Positions 9,727 to 18,461 of a stretch of 61,890 nucleotides of DNA are shown in pieces. Below the pieces are notes generated by a model, which saw only the letters and a list, made by a program, of their open reading frames with translations, made no database searches and was not told where the DNA came from. Origin of the DNA: an uncultured Bacteroidales bacterium (lineage in GTDB: Bacteria > Bacteroidota > Bacteroidia > Bacteroidales > UBA3824). The stretch covers positions 1-61,890 of the forward strand of contig CALFIU010000167.1 of the NCBI GenBank assembly GCA_937877455.1, given 5' to 3'. Each line of letters starts with the position of its first letter. The stretch's first letter is position 1. A program made the translations under genes and the position numbers.

Positions 9727-10377
9727 ACTGCATAAACTTTGCATATATGTATATTATGCAATGATTATACAAATTTGCATTTCGTAAGTTGTTGTATATC
9801 ATTTAGTTTAATAAATATCATTGAACTTTGGAATACATTTTGTAATATAATATCCATATATAAATATATGTCTATTATATATATAGCACGGCAAAAATGC
9901 GCGTAGTTGAATGAAACCGATGCCCAATGAGGAAATGTACTCAAAGCAAGGAAAGTGCGAACAGACGCGAAAAGAGACGGCAATACGGCCGTACAAAAGA
10001 TTTTGAGGTGTGTGTGGATGAAGAGTATGTAGTACCTATCCACCCCAGAGGGACGGCACACATTGCCATGACACCACCCCCTCCCACATGGGCAACACGC
10101 ATCGCATTGCCTTGCGTTCTGCGTTCCGTTTGTTACCCGATGTGGGTTTTCGCGGCAATCTGCATTGGCAATCAATGGGTTACCTTTGGCGCGTGGAATT
10201 AAGAGGGGAATATGCGCGTGGTGGTAGCCATCGAAATGTGGGTTGTTGTGGCGGCACGTTCGCGGTGAGGGTACGAACGTACACGGTCGCAATGCCCAAA
10301 ATCCCATCCAAACGTATCAACCTGAAAACCGGGGCGGAGATATTGAAAAATCAAGAAAAATCAAAAAATATCGAATT
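9727..10377. other. 650-base non-coding stretch, A/T-rich then structured and G/C-rich
   Basis: No convincing gene. 9727-9890 is very A/T-rich. 9890-10330 is near 50% G+C and holds several short inverted repeats, including ACGTTCG/CGAACGT (near 10257-10285), TTGCCATG/CATGGGCAA around 10062-10095, and GTGGAT/ATCCAC near 10015-10040. A 91-codon frame from 9927 begins with a basic, plausible 40 residues, but its second half looks random. Candidates are a structured RNA, a packaging or replication site, or a remnant gene. Confidence 0.4.
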
Positions 10378-10764
10378 ATGAAACCGAATGGAATAAAGTA
10401 CAGGCCTGGACGAGAGGCGCAGATGTGGGCTGCGGAGCATCCTACAAGTTATCGTGAGTTATTGTCAACAGCGAAAGAGTTGATAGCAGCCGGACACTCA
10501 AAAACGGAAGTTATAGCCACATTGCCAAGCATGCGGGTTGAGTGGGGATGCCTCACTACATCGGGAGTCCGAGCATTGCTTGAACACGAATATGTTGCAG
10601 GCACGCAGATACGTTTTTCGCTTACAGCGGAACAGATGAAGATGTGTACGGAACTGCGCATCACTGGCAGAGAGTTGTGCATCAAGTTATTGGAATGGTA
10701 TAGGAAAGAGGTGTGGAAGAATGGTAGTACAACTGATGTTACACAAAAAGGAGCAGCTATATAA
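10378..10764 (+). CDS. Hypothetical 128-residue protein
   Basis: Start chosen at the ATG at 10378, which follows an A-rich leader (AAAAATCAAAAAATATCGAATT). The longer frame back to 10243 lies in the structured non-coding stretch. The protein has two helical segments (SYRELLSTAKELIAAGHSKT, about 24-43, and the region around MKMCTELRITGRELCIKLLE), with a helix-turn-helix-like spacing in the first. DNA binding is possible but unproven. It is the last gene of the rightward virion block, and its stop codon lies inside the loop of the terminator hairpin. Confidence 0.5.
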   Translation: MKPNGIKYRPGREAQMWAAEHPTSYRELLSTAKELIAAGHSKTEVIATLPSMRVEWGCLTTSGVRALLEHEYVAGTQIRFSLTAEQMKMCTELRITGRELCIKLLEWYRKEVWKNGSTTDVTQKGAAI

Positions 10765-10772
10765 GTTGCTCC
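10750..10772. terminator. Bidirectional terminator between convergent blocks
   Basis: GGAGCAGCT (10750-10758) pairs with AGTTGCTCC (10764-10772), a nine-pair stem with one G-U wobble and a five-base loop. An A-tract precedes it on the + strand and a T-rich stretch follows (TTCATGTTTT). It ends both the + operon (stop at 10764) and the - operon (stop at 10781). Confidence 0.75.
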
Positions 10773-10780
10773 TTCATGTT

Positions 10781-11257
10781 TTAGACCTTGAAATACTCTC
10801 TCACATTAAACACCTTGTCCTTGTCTTTCAGCTTGTCGAGGGCCAAGTGATAGACCACTTCGAGCATCTTTTCTTTTGTGTTGATGCCTGCGTATTTGGT
10901 GAGCGTGTCGCCGCTGTCGCTGGTGATCATTGACATGGTGACGTAGAGCGCGTTGTCATTGTAGTGCGGCTCGTTGCAAGTCGGCCAACCCAGTTTGTCC
11001 ATTGCCTCGTTCCAGGTGCTGCGCGACCAAAGTGGCGATGGCTGCATCTTCGCCGTGATAGTCTCTGCCTCCTTGTCGGTAAGGTAGTTGCACCACTTGA
11101 CCGATTCCAGACGCTCGATATACTCTTTGGCCAGCGACGGATTGCTCTCAATGGTGCGCATCATCATCTCCTTTGCGAGTTTACCGAGTACGTGCATCTT
11201 TTCCTCGTCCTCACTATTGATGATGTAGTTGTAGATTACTAAAAACTTGTCCTTCAT
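10781..11257 (-). CDS. Hypothetical protein at the end of the tail block
   Basis: A 158-residue mostly helical soluble protein, the last gene of the long leftward virion operon. The N-terminal MKDKFLVIYNYIINSEDEEK and a middle LTDKEAETITAKMQPSPLWS are its most regular parts, and the C-terminus ends KVFNVREYFKV. No signal, membrane segment or known catalytic motif is visible. Its context with fibre and lysis genes suggests a late protein of unknown role. Confidence 0.55.
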   Translation of the reverse strand: MKDKFLVIYNYIINSEDEEKMHVLGKLAKEMMMRTIESNPSLAKEYIERLESVKWCNYLTDKEAETITAKMQPSPLWSRSTWNEAMDKLGWPTCNEPHYNDNALYVTMSMITSDSGDTLTKYAGINTKEKMLEVVYHLALDKLKDKDKVFNVREYFKV

Positions 11258-11264
11258 TATCCCG

Positions 11265-11792
11265 TTATTTATCCAATTTTTTCAACACCTGTTTAAGAAG
11301 AGAATTGGTTTCCAAAGCACCCTCTTCGAGCTTCTGTATGCGCGCGTCGAGTGCCTGTTTCTCGGCAAAGGCCGTATCGAGCGTAGCAATCAGCTCCTCA
11401 CACTGCTTCTTGCGCTTCTCCTGTCTCGGAATCTCCGTCTCTGTCCCTTTCAGATAGTTCTCGGCATCTTTAAGCGATGAACGCAGTTCAAGCAGGATGG
11501 AGTCCTTATCTGTGGCAACAAGCGCAATGCCGCCCAATTGTTTGGTCTGAAATACGCAATCGCCTTCACCAATAGTTTCGGTGTACGTCTTGCCGTCGAA
11601 GTTGAAGGTAAAATCAAGCACGTTCCGCGCTGTCATATTGGTCGGGAATGTACCTGCCTGAATATTCGGCATTTCGGCACGTACTGCACCGACAGACACG
11701 GCCACACCTTCGAGGAATTTCAGTTCTTCATCCTTGACAAGCGCATAGACAATGCCGCCTTTCTGCAAGTTCTTTATCTGGTACATAGGCAT
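11265..11792 (-). CDS. Hypothetical structural protein with C-terminal coiled coil
   Basis: A 175-residue protein. Residues 1-100 are beta-rich (KDEELKFLEGVAVSVGAVRA, then DFTFNFDGKTYTETIGEGDC). Residues about 110-175 form a charged coiled coil ending LLKQVLKKLDK. A beta head with a coiled-coil stalk fits a trimeric virion component such as a decoration or fibre-base protein. Separated by seven bases from the next gene. Family not recognised. Confidence 0.5.
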   Translation of the reverse strand: MPMYQIKNLQKGGIVYALVKDEELKFLEGVAVSVGAVRAEMPNIQAGTFPTNMTARNVLDFTFNFDGKTYTETIGEGDCVFQTKQLGGIALVATDKDSILLELRSSLKDAENYLKGTETEIPRQEKRKKQCEELIATLDTAFAEKQALDARIQKLEEGALETNSLLKQVLKKLDK

Positions 11793-11799
11793 TTATTCA

Positions 11800-12156
11800 T
11801 TACAAGTTAGCATCGTCATCGTCTTCGTCTTCGGGCACATCTTCTTCCTCCCCTGTATCGTCTGCAATGACCGTAGGTGCTACAGTTATCGTGCAAGTTG
11901 GAGGGTTTTCTCCTAAAACGCGGCCGAAACATTCCACTTTAACAGTTTTGGGGAAGACATACCCGTTGTAATCATCGTCAATGACCGGCTGCGTCGGCTT
12001 GAAGGAGAATACTTCAGCAAATTCTGTAGGTTCACTTTGGGTAGAAACAGCGACACCGACATAATACCCTTCATTCGCCATGTGGATATTGAATGGCCCG
12101 CTAACGGCTACAGTACCGACCCACTTGTCATTTTTTTTAGAAAAAGTTACATTCAT
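11800..12156 (-). CDS. Hypothetical small beta-rich protein with acidic tail
   Basis: I start at the ATG at 12156 (MNVTFSKKNDKWVGTVAVSG), giving 118 residues. An upstream in-frame ATG at 12207 would add 17 less protein-like residues and almost abut the previous stop. The body is beta-rich. The last 20 residues are nearly all acidic (EEEDVPEDEDDDDANL), which could be a flexible tail or a mimic of DNA charge. It lies in the late operon, and a decoration-type role is a guess. Confidence 0.5.
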   Translation of the reverse strand: MNVTFSKKNDKWVGTVAVSGPFNIHMANEGYYVGVAVSTQSEPTEFAEVFSFKPTQPVIDDDYNGYVFPKTVKVECFGRVLGENPPTCTITVAPTVIADDTGEEEDVPEDEDDDDANL

Positions 12157-12227
12157 AGTCGTTAATGTTAGGTAGGTTGTGGCTAACGGCACAAGTCCAT
12201 CGGCCACAACCTTGTTAAACTTATTTG

Positions 12228-12998
12228 TTATCCTGCCTGGCTTGCAGTCGTCTTAATGCCAAAATACTGTTGCATCTGGTAATCCATCTGCTGTATCTTG
12301 GTCATAAGCGGAGCGATTGCGGCCGTTGTGCCCTGCTGCGTGCGGAGCAAATCAAGCTCGGTCTGAAGGCGGGTCTTCTCTGCTACGACATCCTGATAGC
12401 GAGAGTTCTCCCATGCCTGGCGGAACGATGCGATCTCGGCACGAGTAAGACCGTTCTCAATACGCTGTGAATCCTTCAGCTCGTCTGTCTGCTGGGTGGT
12501 GCGAATCTGTCCTTGATAGCCCTGCTCAAGAACCTGTGTCTTGAGGCCGCAGCAGCAATCCTTCAACTGCTGTACGAGATTCAGGTTGCCGAGGTTGATT
12601 GCATTGGTAACGCCAGCGAAGCCCATGCCGTTCTGTGCGCCCAACTGACTGATTGCCGACTGAACGCCGAAGATTGCTCCCTGCAATGCGTTGTAGTTCA
12701 CGCCGAGCGACTGGCTCAGTTGAGAGATTGCGAACGTGTTGCCCTGAATGGCCTCGCGCGCCCAGTCATTGTTCTGGTTCGTGTTGATCTGCGTAGCCAG
12801 TGCTGACAGCTTGTTCTGCGTCTCGATGTCGAGAGCACCATTTACACCCGCGCCACGTCCGCCGAACCCGAAACCGCCGCCGCCGAACAACGCCAGCATT
12901 ACCAAATACATCCACGGATTGTTGTTCATCATTGCCATTGCAGTGGCTGAATCAGTACCGCCTTGCGGCAAAGTAAGAAGATTAATTTTCTCTTCCAT
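12228..12998 (-). CDS. Gly-rich membrane-anchored phage protein with coiled coil
   Basis: A 256-residue protein. A short N-terminus leads to a hydrophobic segment (MYLVMLALFGGGGFGFGG, about 30-47), then a Gln/Asn/Ala-rich helical body and a C-terminal coiled coil (EKTRLQTELDLLRTQQGTTA). A CCC cluster near residue 155 (LKDCCCGLKTQ) is conspicuous. Proteins with a Gly-rich transmembrane segment followed by Gln-rich helices recur in gut phages among late genes, and their role is unknown to me. It may be a minor virion or membrane-associated protein. Confidence 0.6.
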   Translation of the reverse strand: MEEKINLLTLPQGGTDSATAMAMMNNNPWMYLVMLALFGGGGFGFGGRGAGVNGALDIETQNKLSALATQINTNQNNDWAREAIQGNTFAISQLSQSLGVNYNALQGAIFGVQSAISQLGAQNGMGFAGVTNAINLGNLNLVQQLKDCCCGLKTQVLEQGYQGQIRTTQQTDELKDSQRIENGLTRAEIASFRQAWENSRYQDVVAEKTRLQTELDLLRTQQGTTAAIAPLMTKIQQMDYQMQQYFGIKTTASQAG

Positions 12999-13072
12999 TT
13001 GATGAAAGTTTTAAAAAGTTAATAATAAAAGTTGATAAATATATAGTTTGGCCAAAACTATTTTCTTGTGAT

Positions 13073-13399
13073 TTACCCCACTTCCACATTCTGCGTCCTA
13101 TCCACACCAGTAGATTTGAACGCATCAGATGAAGGATTAGTCCACGGCTGCATGAAAGTTGTCATCAGCGTGAGCCAGGTCATATCGACGACGGAATTGG
13201 GAGCATCCACGTCGGCATAAAGACGTTGGCAGAGGCACCGCAGGTAGGCTTCCATCGCAATTTTCTGGTTGTTCAACACTTTCTTGTGGCCATCGCTCAA
13301 CTCATAGTATTTTTCCGAGTTGATGAAGTCTATCAGACGATGCAGTTTCTCTTGCAAGTCCTTGCTCTCGATGATGAGACGTTCTTTCCAGTCTTCCAT
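13073..13399 (-). CDS. crAss001_48-related protein with C-terminal extension
   Basis: A 108-residue protein. Residues 1-62 (starting MEDWKERLIIESKDLQEKLH, then KKVLNNQKIAMEAYLRCLCQ) match the pattern of the small family named crAss001_48-related, found in many phages: a Trp near the start, a charged helix, and an invariant Q..AM..Y motif. Family members usually stop near 60-70 residues. Here about 45 extra residues follow, including LTLMTTFMQPWTNPSS. Role unknown. The match is from memory of the pattern. Confidence 0.65.
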   Translation of the reverse strand: MEDWKERLIIESKDLQEKLHRLIDFINSEKYYELSDGHKKVLNNQKIAMEAYLRCLCQRLYADVDAPNSVVDMTWLTLMTTFMQPWTNPSSDAFKSTGVDRTQNVEVG

Positions 13400-13476
13400 A
13401 GAATAATAAAGTTATAGTTAATAAATAAAGTTAAAGTATTTCCAAATGTTTACTCTGTGACGGATTTGTCGCCAAT

Positions 13477-13734
13477 TCACACGCCCCCCACAATCGCCCC
13501 CACGACATCGGCCGCAAGGTCTTTCCAGTCGAAGGTCTTGTCCTGCGTCTCTTTCCAGATGCCGACGGCTATTGTGATGATTATGGCCAATGCCGCAGCC
13601 CACGCATACGGCACGCAGCACACCATCAGCAGCACCTTGACCGCCAATGCGAGGATGGCCGAGACAAGGGCATGGAGCAACTTATCTCGCCCCACACCCT
13701 CTGCCATCTTTACAATCAAATCAGGGATTTTCAT
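13477..13734 (-). CDS. Small membrane protein, DUF2279-like
   Basis: An 85-residue protein from the ATG at 13734, whose first codons overlap the end of the upstream gene by 14 bases. It has a DK-LLHALVSA start to helix 1 (about 17-40), a second helix (WAAALAIIITIAVGIW), then KETQDKTFDWKDLAADVVGA. The order DK..H, KE..D, F-W-DL-AD..G is the pattern of DUF2279/YfiM-type inner-membrane proteins. It lies between adhesin genes in the late block, so an accessory lysis or envelope role is possible. Confidence 0.6.
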   Translation of the reverse strand: MKIPDLIVKMAEGVGRDKLLHALVSAILALAVKVLLMVCCVPYAWAAALAIIITIAVGIWKETQDKTFDWKDLAADVVGAIVGGV

Positions 13735-13960
13735 CGCCTTCGGAAATTTCTGCCAATGCCGCATCGCGAGCGGCTGCATAGGCTGCGTGCTGCTCGGCTG
13801 TAATCTCGCGGTAAAGACCGATGTTCTTGCGCTGTGTGACAACGGCGGTCGCACCAACGTAACTTGTAATCGGCTTGTCGTCGGTGTACGATGTGATGAT
13901 GCCGTCTGGCGCGGTTGGCACAAGTTCAACGCTACGTGCCGATAAAATCAATACTTCCAT
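13721..13960 (-). CDS. Hypothetical 79-residue protein
   Basis: A small soluble protein (MEVLILSARSVELVPTAPDG) with a C-terminal Ala-rich helix (YAAARDAALAEISEGDE). It lies 34 bases downstream of the adhesin gene stop and overlaps the next gene by 14 bases, which supports translational coupling. The sequence looks like a real compact domain, but no family is recognised. A fibre chaperone or cap is conceivable from position only. Confidence 0.5.
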   Translation of the reverse strand: MEVLILSARSVELVPTAPDGIITSYTDDKPITSYVGATAVVTQRKNIGLYREITAEQHAAYAAARDAALAEISEGDENP

Positions 13961-13994
13961 AGTGTTTGATTGTTAAAAGGTTAATAATAAATGA

Positions 13995-15248
13995 TTATAG
14001 ATGAGCCTGCACTTTCCATCCCTTGTCTCCTGCAATTGCTTTTTGCGCTGCCGTCAGTTGTGCGAAGATTGCCGATGTGACATATATTGTCGGCTGCGGC
14101 GTATCTGTCGCGGCTGCAACCTCCGCGTTTGGGAATCTGTCCGAGTAGTCGAACTCGTCCAATTCTTCATCATACGACCAAGCGTGAAGGCAATCGAAAA
14201 GGCTCACTACGCTTACGGCCGAAAGTTTTTCAAACCCATTTTCGTGTAAATAAAGGTCGAACTTAATGCCAACAGCACCGCTGCCAATGACGAAACTATT
14301 GCCGATTGAGCCATCCGCAGCACCCATCCCCCAAAATATTTGATACATCGTGCTGCTTGTGTTTGAGGTGTTGTACGCGCCACTTGATAGAGCATTTGAA
14401 AGATTGGTAACATCAAACTCAAACAACTCCGGGAATGCAGTCATTGACGCGCAATTTAGGAAAAACTGGGCGAGGGAATTTGCCGCTCCGTATCGAAAAC
14501 TACTTGGCAACGATGCCAACTTCCAACAATTTCGGAATGTACGACCGCCGACCGCAACATTCTGCAAGGTGAACCCGCTTGGCAATGTCTCCAACTTCGT
14601 ACATCCGTTGAACATACTGCTTGCCCTCGTTATTGACGTGCCGAGGAAACCGGACGGCAATGTGTTGAGCATCGTGCAACTCGCGAACATATTATTCGCG
14701 TTGTCAAGATTTTGGAATGTCCATACAGATGGAACGCTGACAAGTGACACGCAGCCGTAGAACATATAAGAACAATCGGTCGCCGAATTAAGTCGTGCGA
14801 CATCTGCGTCATCATCTGCTTGTGTGCGACCTTCTGCCGTGCCGTCGTAGGGGTAAATCGACAACAGCCATCGGCAAGCATAAAAGCAATATGACATTGA
14901 ACCGCCATCGGGTTCAATCGGCAATGGAGGTGCGTACACAATAGCGCGTTCGCGCGCAGAATTTGCCGTATATGATGTTACATCGGAAAAACTCGCAATC
15001 ACCGATGCAAGGTAATTTGGGTAACTATATGGGTACAACTCTGAATCCGAAGACTTGAAACTCTCTGGGAATCGCGTGGCGGGGTTCGTCAGCGCATTAC
15101 CAATGTCGGAATCGGGCGTACTCTCGCGCGCCTCAACGATAGCATCTATCAAATCTCCGTAGTTGTCGGGATGGGTCAGCCAATAGGCATTTTGCTTTTC
15201 CGCGCCCAATTTCAGCGTGCCGAGTGTATCGTGTGTCCTTGTGTCCAT
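13995..15248 (-). CDS. Tail adhesin with BspA/DUF285-type repeats
   Basis: A 417-residue protein from the ATG at 15248. A TTG eight codons upstream overlaps the previous gene and is less likely. Repeats of about 22-24 residues of the form SYMFYGCVSLVSVPSVW, NNMFASCTMLNTLPSGF and SSMFNGCTKLETLPSGF (residues about 185-270) are DUF285/BspA-like leucine-rich repeats with a conserved F..C..L...P core. Such repeats bind surface ligands in Bacteroidetes and phage fibres. The N-terminal third (TRTHDTLGTLKLGAEKQNAY) probably attaches it to the tail. A paralogous gene follows upstream. Confidence 0.72.
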   Translation of the reverse strand: MDTRTHDTLGTLKLGAEKQNAYWLTHPDNYGDLIDAIVEARESTPDSDIGNALTNPATRFPESFKSSDSELYPYSYPNYLASVIASFSDVTSYTANSARERAIVYAPPLPIEPDGGSMSYCFYACRWLLSIYPYDGTAEGRTQADDDADVARLNSATDCSYMFYGCVSLVSVPSVWTFQNLDNANNMFASCTMLNTLPSGFLGTSITRASSMFNGCTKLETLPSGFTLQNVAVGGRTFRNCWKLASLPSSFRYGAANSLAQFFLNCASMTAFPELFEFDVTNLSNALSSGAYNTSNTSSTMYQIFWGMGAADGSIGNSFVIGSGAVGIKFDLYLHENGFEKLSAVSVVSLFDCLHAWSYDEELDEFDYSDRFPNAEVAAATDTPQPTIYVTSAIFAQLTAAQKAIAGDKGWKVQAHL

Positions 15249-15259
15249 ATCATTGTGTT

Positions 15260-16405
15260 TTAGTAAGTCCAACCTTTTGCAGCCAAAATCGCCTGTGGGT
15301 CAATTGTCCATCCCATCTTCGCGATGTAGCCTGCCAATGTTTGCTTCTGCGTCTCTGTGAAGTCATAGGTCAGCATCGCGGAGGATGGCCTATTAGACAA
15401 GCCGAGCGGGTTGTGGGAGTCGTCCTCCGTACCCCAGTCATAGGCCATATAGACCAACAACAACATCGTCTCGGCCGTCAATGCCGATTGCAGCGACACT
15501 TGGCACGCCACCGTTGCCGTCTTGCCCAACACCTGTCCGCTGCGAATTAGGTTAAAGGCGTTCGCATCGTCTGCGTCGCAGCGATAGTCTTGTCCACCTG
15601 CCCACGACGCTGTTCCGTCGCTGTTGTCGATGGTCAAGCCGTCGAACGTAATGTCCTGCAATACATTTCCGAGGCTTGGTAGTGGGACGGTTGATGATAT
15701 GACATTCCCAACGTTCCAATTCTCGATTGCGTTAAGGAATACGTTTGTGTACTGGAATTCCGTGATACCGTTTAACTTGCGCGAATTGACGAACTTTATT
15801 TTTTTGAAATTCCCGCCAAAATAAAGCATACTCAAACACTCAGGTATGTCGAGCGACAACTCGGTTGTCGGCAAGATAGTCGAGCCATTGAACGCGTAAG
15901 AAAGAGATGTGACCGCTTGCCATCCAACAACTTCATCGTCCGCAATATTAGGGTCAATGCCCATCAGCGATGAACAATCGCGAAACACATTAGCAAGGCT
16001 ACCAGTTGGCCGTACTGGAGGCTTGGGTGCATAGACTATCTTTGCGCGTTCGGAACGCTGCGAGCCATCGGCTTGGTTGCCGTCTTGGTAACAGAAATTC
16101 GCGGTGTACGTCCAGTTTTCGGTGTTCATACCCGCTGCTATCGCATAGTCTTGGCCATTAAGCATATTAACGATTGCATCGATAGCGGACGGCGGATAAC
16201 CTGCCGCAATTACCACGTTATCAATGCCAATGGCTTGCGCAGCAAGGCGGACGAAATAGCCGAGGTCTTGCGCGCTTTCGCTGTACCACGGAGCAACCGC
16301 AATGTCTTCCGATGAGGTCGGTAGAATCTCCGACAATATCGAATGCATAGCGGCCGCTTGGTCTCGCAAGTTAGCCACGGCTGGATAGTCATAGACATTG
16401 GCCAT
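15260..16405 (-). CDS. Second tail adhesin, diverged BspA/DUF285-like
   Basis: A 381-residue protein sharing layout with its downstream neighbour: an N-terminal attachment region (MANVYDYPAVANLRDQAAAM), then a VYAPKPPVRPTGS linker (the neighbour has VYAPPLPIEPDGG at the same place), then repeats such as LANVFRDCSSLMGIDP and SLSYAFNGSTILPTTE. The shared linker and repeat pattern show an old duplication, though the repeats here are more degenerate. It probably forms a second receptor-binding tip. Start ATG lies one base from the upstream stop. Confidence 0.68.
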   Translation of the reverse strand: MANVYDYPAVANLRDQAAAMHSILSEILPTSSEDIAVAPWYSESAQDLGYFVRLAAQAIGIDNVVIAAGYPPSAIDAIVNMLNGQDYAIAAGMNTENWTYTANFCYQDGNQADGSQRSERAKIVYAPKPPVRPTGSLANVFRDCSSLMGIDPNIADDEVVGWQAVTSLSYAFNGSTILPTTELSLDIPECLSMLYFGGNFKKIKFVNSRKLNGITEFQYTNVFLNAIENWNVGNVISSTVPLPSLGNVLQDITFDGLTIDNSDGTASWAGGQDYRCDADDANAFNLIRSGQVLGKTATVACQVSLQSALTAETMLLLVYMAYDWGTEDDSHNPLGLSNRPSSAMLTYDFTETQKQTLAGYIAKMGWTIDPQAILAAKGWTY

Positions 16406-16406
16406 A

Positions 16407-17768
16407 TCACTCGTTATTTACATTGGGGTTCATAATATCATTGATGGCCTGAAGTACGGCATTGGCAGGAGCCATGAGGTCGTCCGTACCGAGCGTCTGC
16501 ACACCACCGTTTGTGATGTCAAGATAGGCGTGTTTGTATCCGTCGAGTGAATCTTCCGCGTCGATGACACGCAAATCTACCCGCGCGATGATATTGAGCT
16601 TCTTGACCCACTTGTTCGTGCCAGACACGTCGGTCAACTGATAGACATTGCCGAACGAGGTGTGGGTCGTGTCTGTATTAAGATAGAGGTCGCCCAACTT
16701 CGCGCCAGTTACGGACGTTGTGGAATTGTCTGTATTGATTTCCGTGCCCAAGTGCCATTGGCCAGCCACACCAAGACCGATGATGGCCGCAAGAGCTTCC
16801 TGGACAGTCGATGCCGTAATGCCGGAGATTGGTGTCGAAAGGTTGACTTCGCTCGCCGTGTACGAGGGTTTGGCCGATGCCTTTGCCCAAGCCGATACAT
16901 CGCTCGCGGGAAGGCTCGTCGGCTTGTTCTTGATGTAGTCATCTTTTGTGTTATCGGTCTGATTCCAGTCGGGCTGCACGTTGACCTCCGCACCGGCTGC
17001 GATGTCTGCGAGTTTATTCTTGTCCGCATCGGTGTAGTCGTTGGTTGACAGCACCTTGCCTGTCACCTTGTCAACCTTGCCGTTTAGGGCTGTGGTCACT
17101 CCATCGACGATGGCCTTGTCCGCATCGGTGTAGTCGTTGGTCGATAGTCCCTTGCCTGTCACCTTGTCAACCTTGCCGCTGATGTCCTGATGCTCCTGCA
17201 AAGCAGTGTCGGCCTTGCCGAGCGAGGTCTGTACAGTATCCGCGAGGTCTGTCTTCGGGATGCCGGCCTGTGGCTTCTGATAGGCCGTTGCGCCGCTGCT
17301 CGCACCACTGCGTATGGCTTCAAGGTCGCTGATAATGTCCTGCTTGTTGGCCAATGCCGCGTTCATAACCGTTGTGGTAACATACGATGCCAATGCCGAT
17401 GCAATTGCAGCATTCATAGCCTCCGTAGTTGCGTAGCCCGAAAGGTCAACGGCAAGGTCGCCGATGTGTTCCCACAGATAGCGAGGCGAGGTTGACGCTC
17501 CGTTGTCCAATGTAATAAACTCGTCGCGGATATTCTGCTCTTCTTCGCTGCCGCTGTCCTTTGGCACAATGTATATCTTGCCCATTGTGGTGGCCGATGC
17601 CGTCGGCAAGTTATCAACAAACTGGAAAATAGGCGAAAGGAGGGTGGCGATAAGCTCGGAAAGGGCTATGGTCTGCCCGCCTTCGGTTGTAACGTCAATC
17701 TCCGTTGCGTTGGTCACGGCCTCGCCATTGTTGCGAGCAAGTGAGAATGGAAGTGATAGATATGGCAT
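16407..17768 (-). CDS. Tail fibre with repeated GKVDKVTGK modules
   Basis: A 453-residue protein. The central region repeats DKVTGKGLSTNDYTDADK and DKVTGKVLSTNDYTDADK, then DWNQTDNTKDDYIKNKPT (residues about 195-290), modules common in Bacteroidales phage and prophage fibres. The N-terminus is beta-rich and includes a YLWEHIGDLAVDLSGYATTE segment. The C-terminus is globular. These repeats form slender trimeric fibres linking the tail to the adhesins encoded downstream. The two repeat copies are near identical in DNA too, so copy number may vary. Confidence 0.75.
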   Translation of the reverse strand: MPYLSLPFSLARNNGEAVTNATEIDVTTEGGQTIALSELIATLLSPIFQFVDNLPTASATTMGKIYIVPKDSGSEEEQNIRDEFITLDNGASTSPRYLWEHIGDLAVDLSGYATTEAMNAAIASALASYVTTTVMNAALANKQDIISDLEAIRSGASSGATAYQKPQAGIPKTDLADTVQTSLGKADTALQEHQDISGKVDKVTGKGLSTNDYTDADKAIVDGVTTALNGKVDKVTGKVLSTNDYTDADKNKLADIAAGAEVNVQPDWNQTDNTKDDYIKNKPTSLPASDVSAWAKASAKPSYTASEVNLSTPISGITASTVQEALAAIIGLGVAGQWHLGTEINTDNSTTSVTGAKLGDLYLNTDTTHTSFGNVYQLTDVSGTNKWVKKLNIIARVDLRVIDAEDSLDGYKHAYLDITNGGVQTLGTDDLMAPANAVLQAINDIMNPNVNNE

Positions 17769-17782
17769 AGTCCGTTATTTTT

Positions 17783-18457
17783 TTAGTTGATAGTAAAATT
17801 CCATGCACTCGACGAGGCCGGCACAAGCACATACGAATACACATTGCTGCCTGCGCCGTTCTCTTGCTCGATGGTCGCCGTGCCAGTCACACAACCGCTG
17901 ATTGTGCCGCCCGTCTGTGCGTGCTTGACGGTGAATGTCACATTTGAGCCCTTAACGGCAAAGAGATAGTATTTGTTAGCAGCCAAAGCCGTAGAACCAA
18001 GCGACGAACTTGTAGAAAGTTCTTTCGTGGCCAATGCCTTGATTGCAGCCGCGTAGTCCGACGGGACGCTGCTCAATGCGCCACGATAGCGGTAGTAGGT
18101 GAACGACCACGACAGTGGGCCGAGGTTGACTGTCTGCCCACCTTGCGTGATGCTCGTCGAGTACGACTTCGAGCCGCTGGACAATGCCGGAGCCGTCCAA
18201 CTCTTGTTGTTCGATGCAACGGTTGCGCCCGACGGGCTGACGGATACCGTGGCCGACGATGCTACGTCCGCACCCTTGCGCGTAATGTTGAGCGCGACCG
18301 TCGGTGTGACCGATGTGCCGACCTCGTATGTACCGTTGTTCTTCGTGCCATAACTTGCGGTCAGCGGAAAAGTTACAGCTTCCAGTGCTGCAATACGGCC
18401 TGGGAGTGCATCTATTTCAGCACCAGTAAGTGCGCCGTTATAGTCCTGTTGTGCCAT
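17783..18457 (-). CDS. Virion surface / fibre protein, Ig-like
   Basis: A 224-residue Ser/Thr/Ala-rich beta protein. A short N-terminal helix (LTGAEIDALPGRIAALEAVT) is followed by beta sandwiches (TPTVALNITRKGADVASSAT; VSVSPSGATVASNNKSWTAP), resembling repeated Ig-like folds in fibres. The second half (ALATKELSTSSSLGSTALAA) may be a distal tip domain. It is encoded just before the main fibre gene, so it is probably part of the same appendage. Fold assignment is by composition and spacing only. Confidence 0.6.
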   Translation of the reverse strand: MAQQDYNGALTGAEIDALPGRIAALEAVTFPLTASYGTKNNGTYEVGTSVTPTVALNITRKGADVASSATVSVSPSGATVASNNKSWTAPALSSGSKSYSTSITQGGQTVNLGPLSWSFTYYRYRGALSSVPSDYAAAIKALATKELSTSSSLGSTALAANKYYLFAVKGSNVTFTVKHAQTGGTISGCVTGTATIEQENGAGSNVYSYVLVPASSSAWNFTIN

Positions 18458-18461
18458 AGTT

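Noticed and set aside
9765..10307. 180-codon frame on the - strand in the non-coding stretch
   Set aside because: Cys/His/Pro-rich with no domain pattern and an A/T-driven C-terminal half. It opposes the direction of neighbouring transcription.
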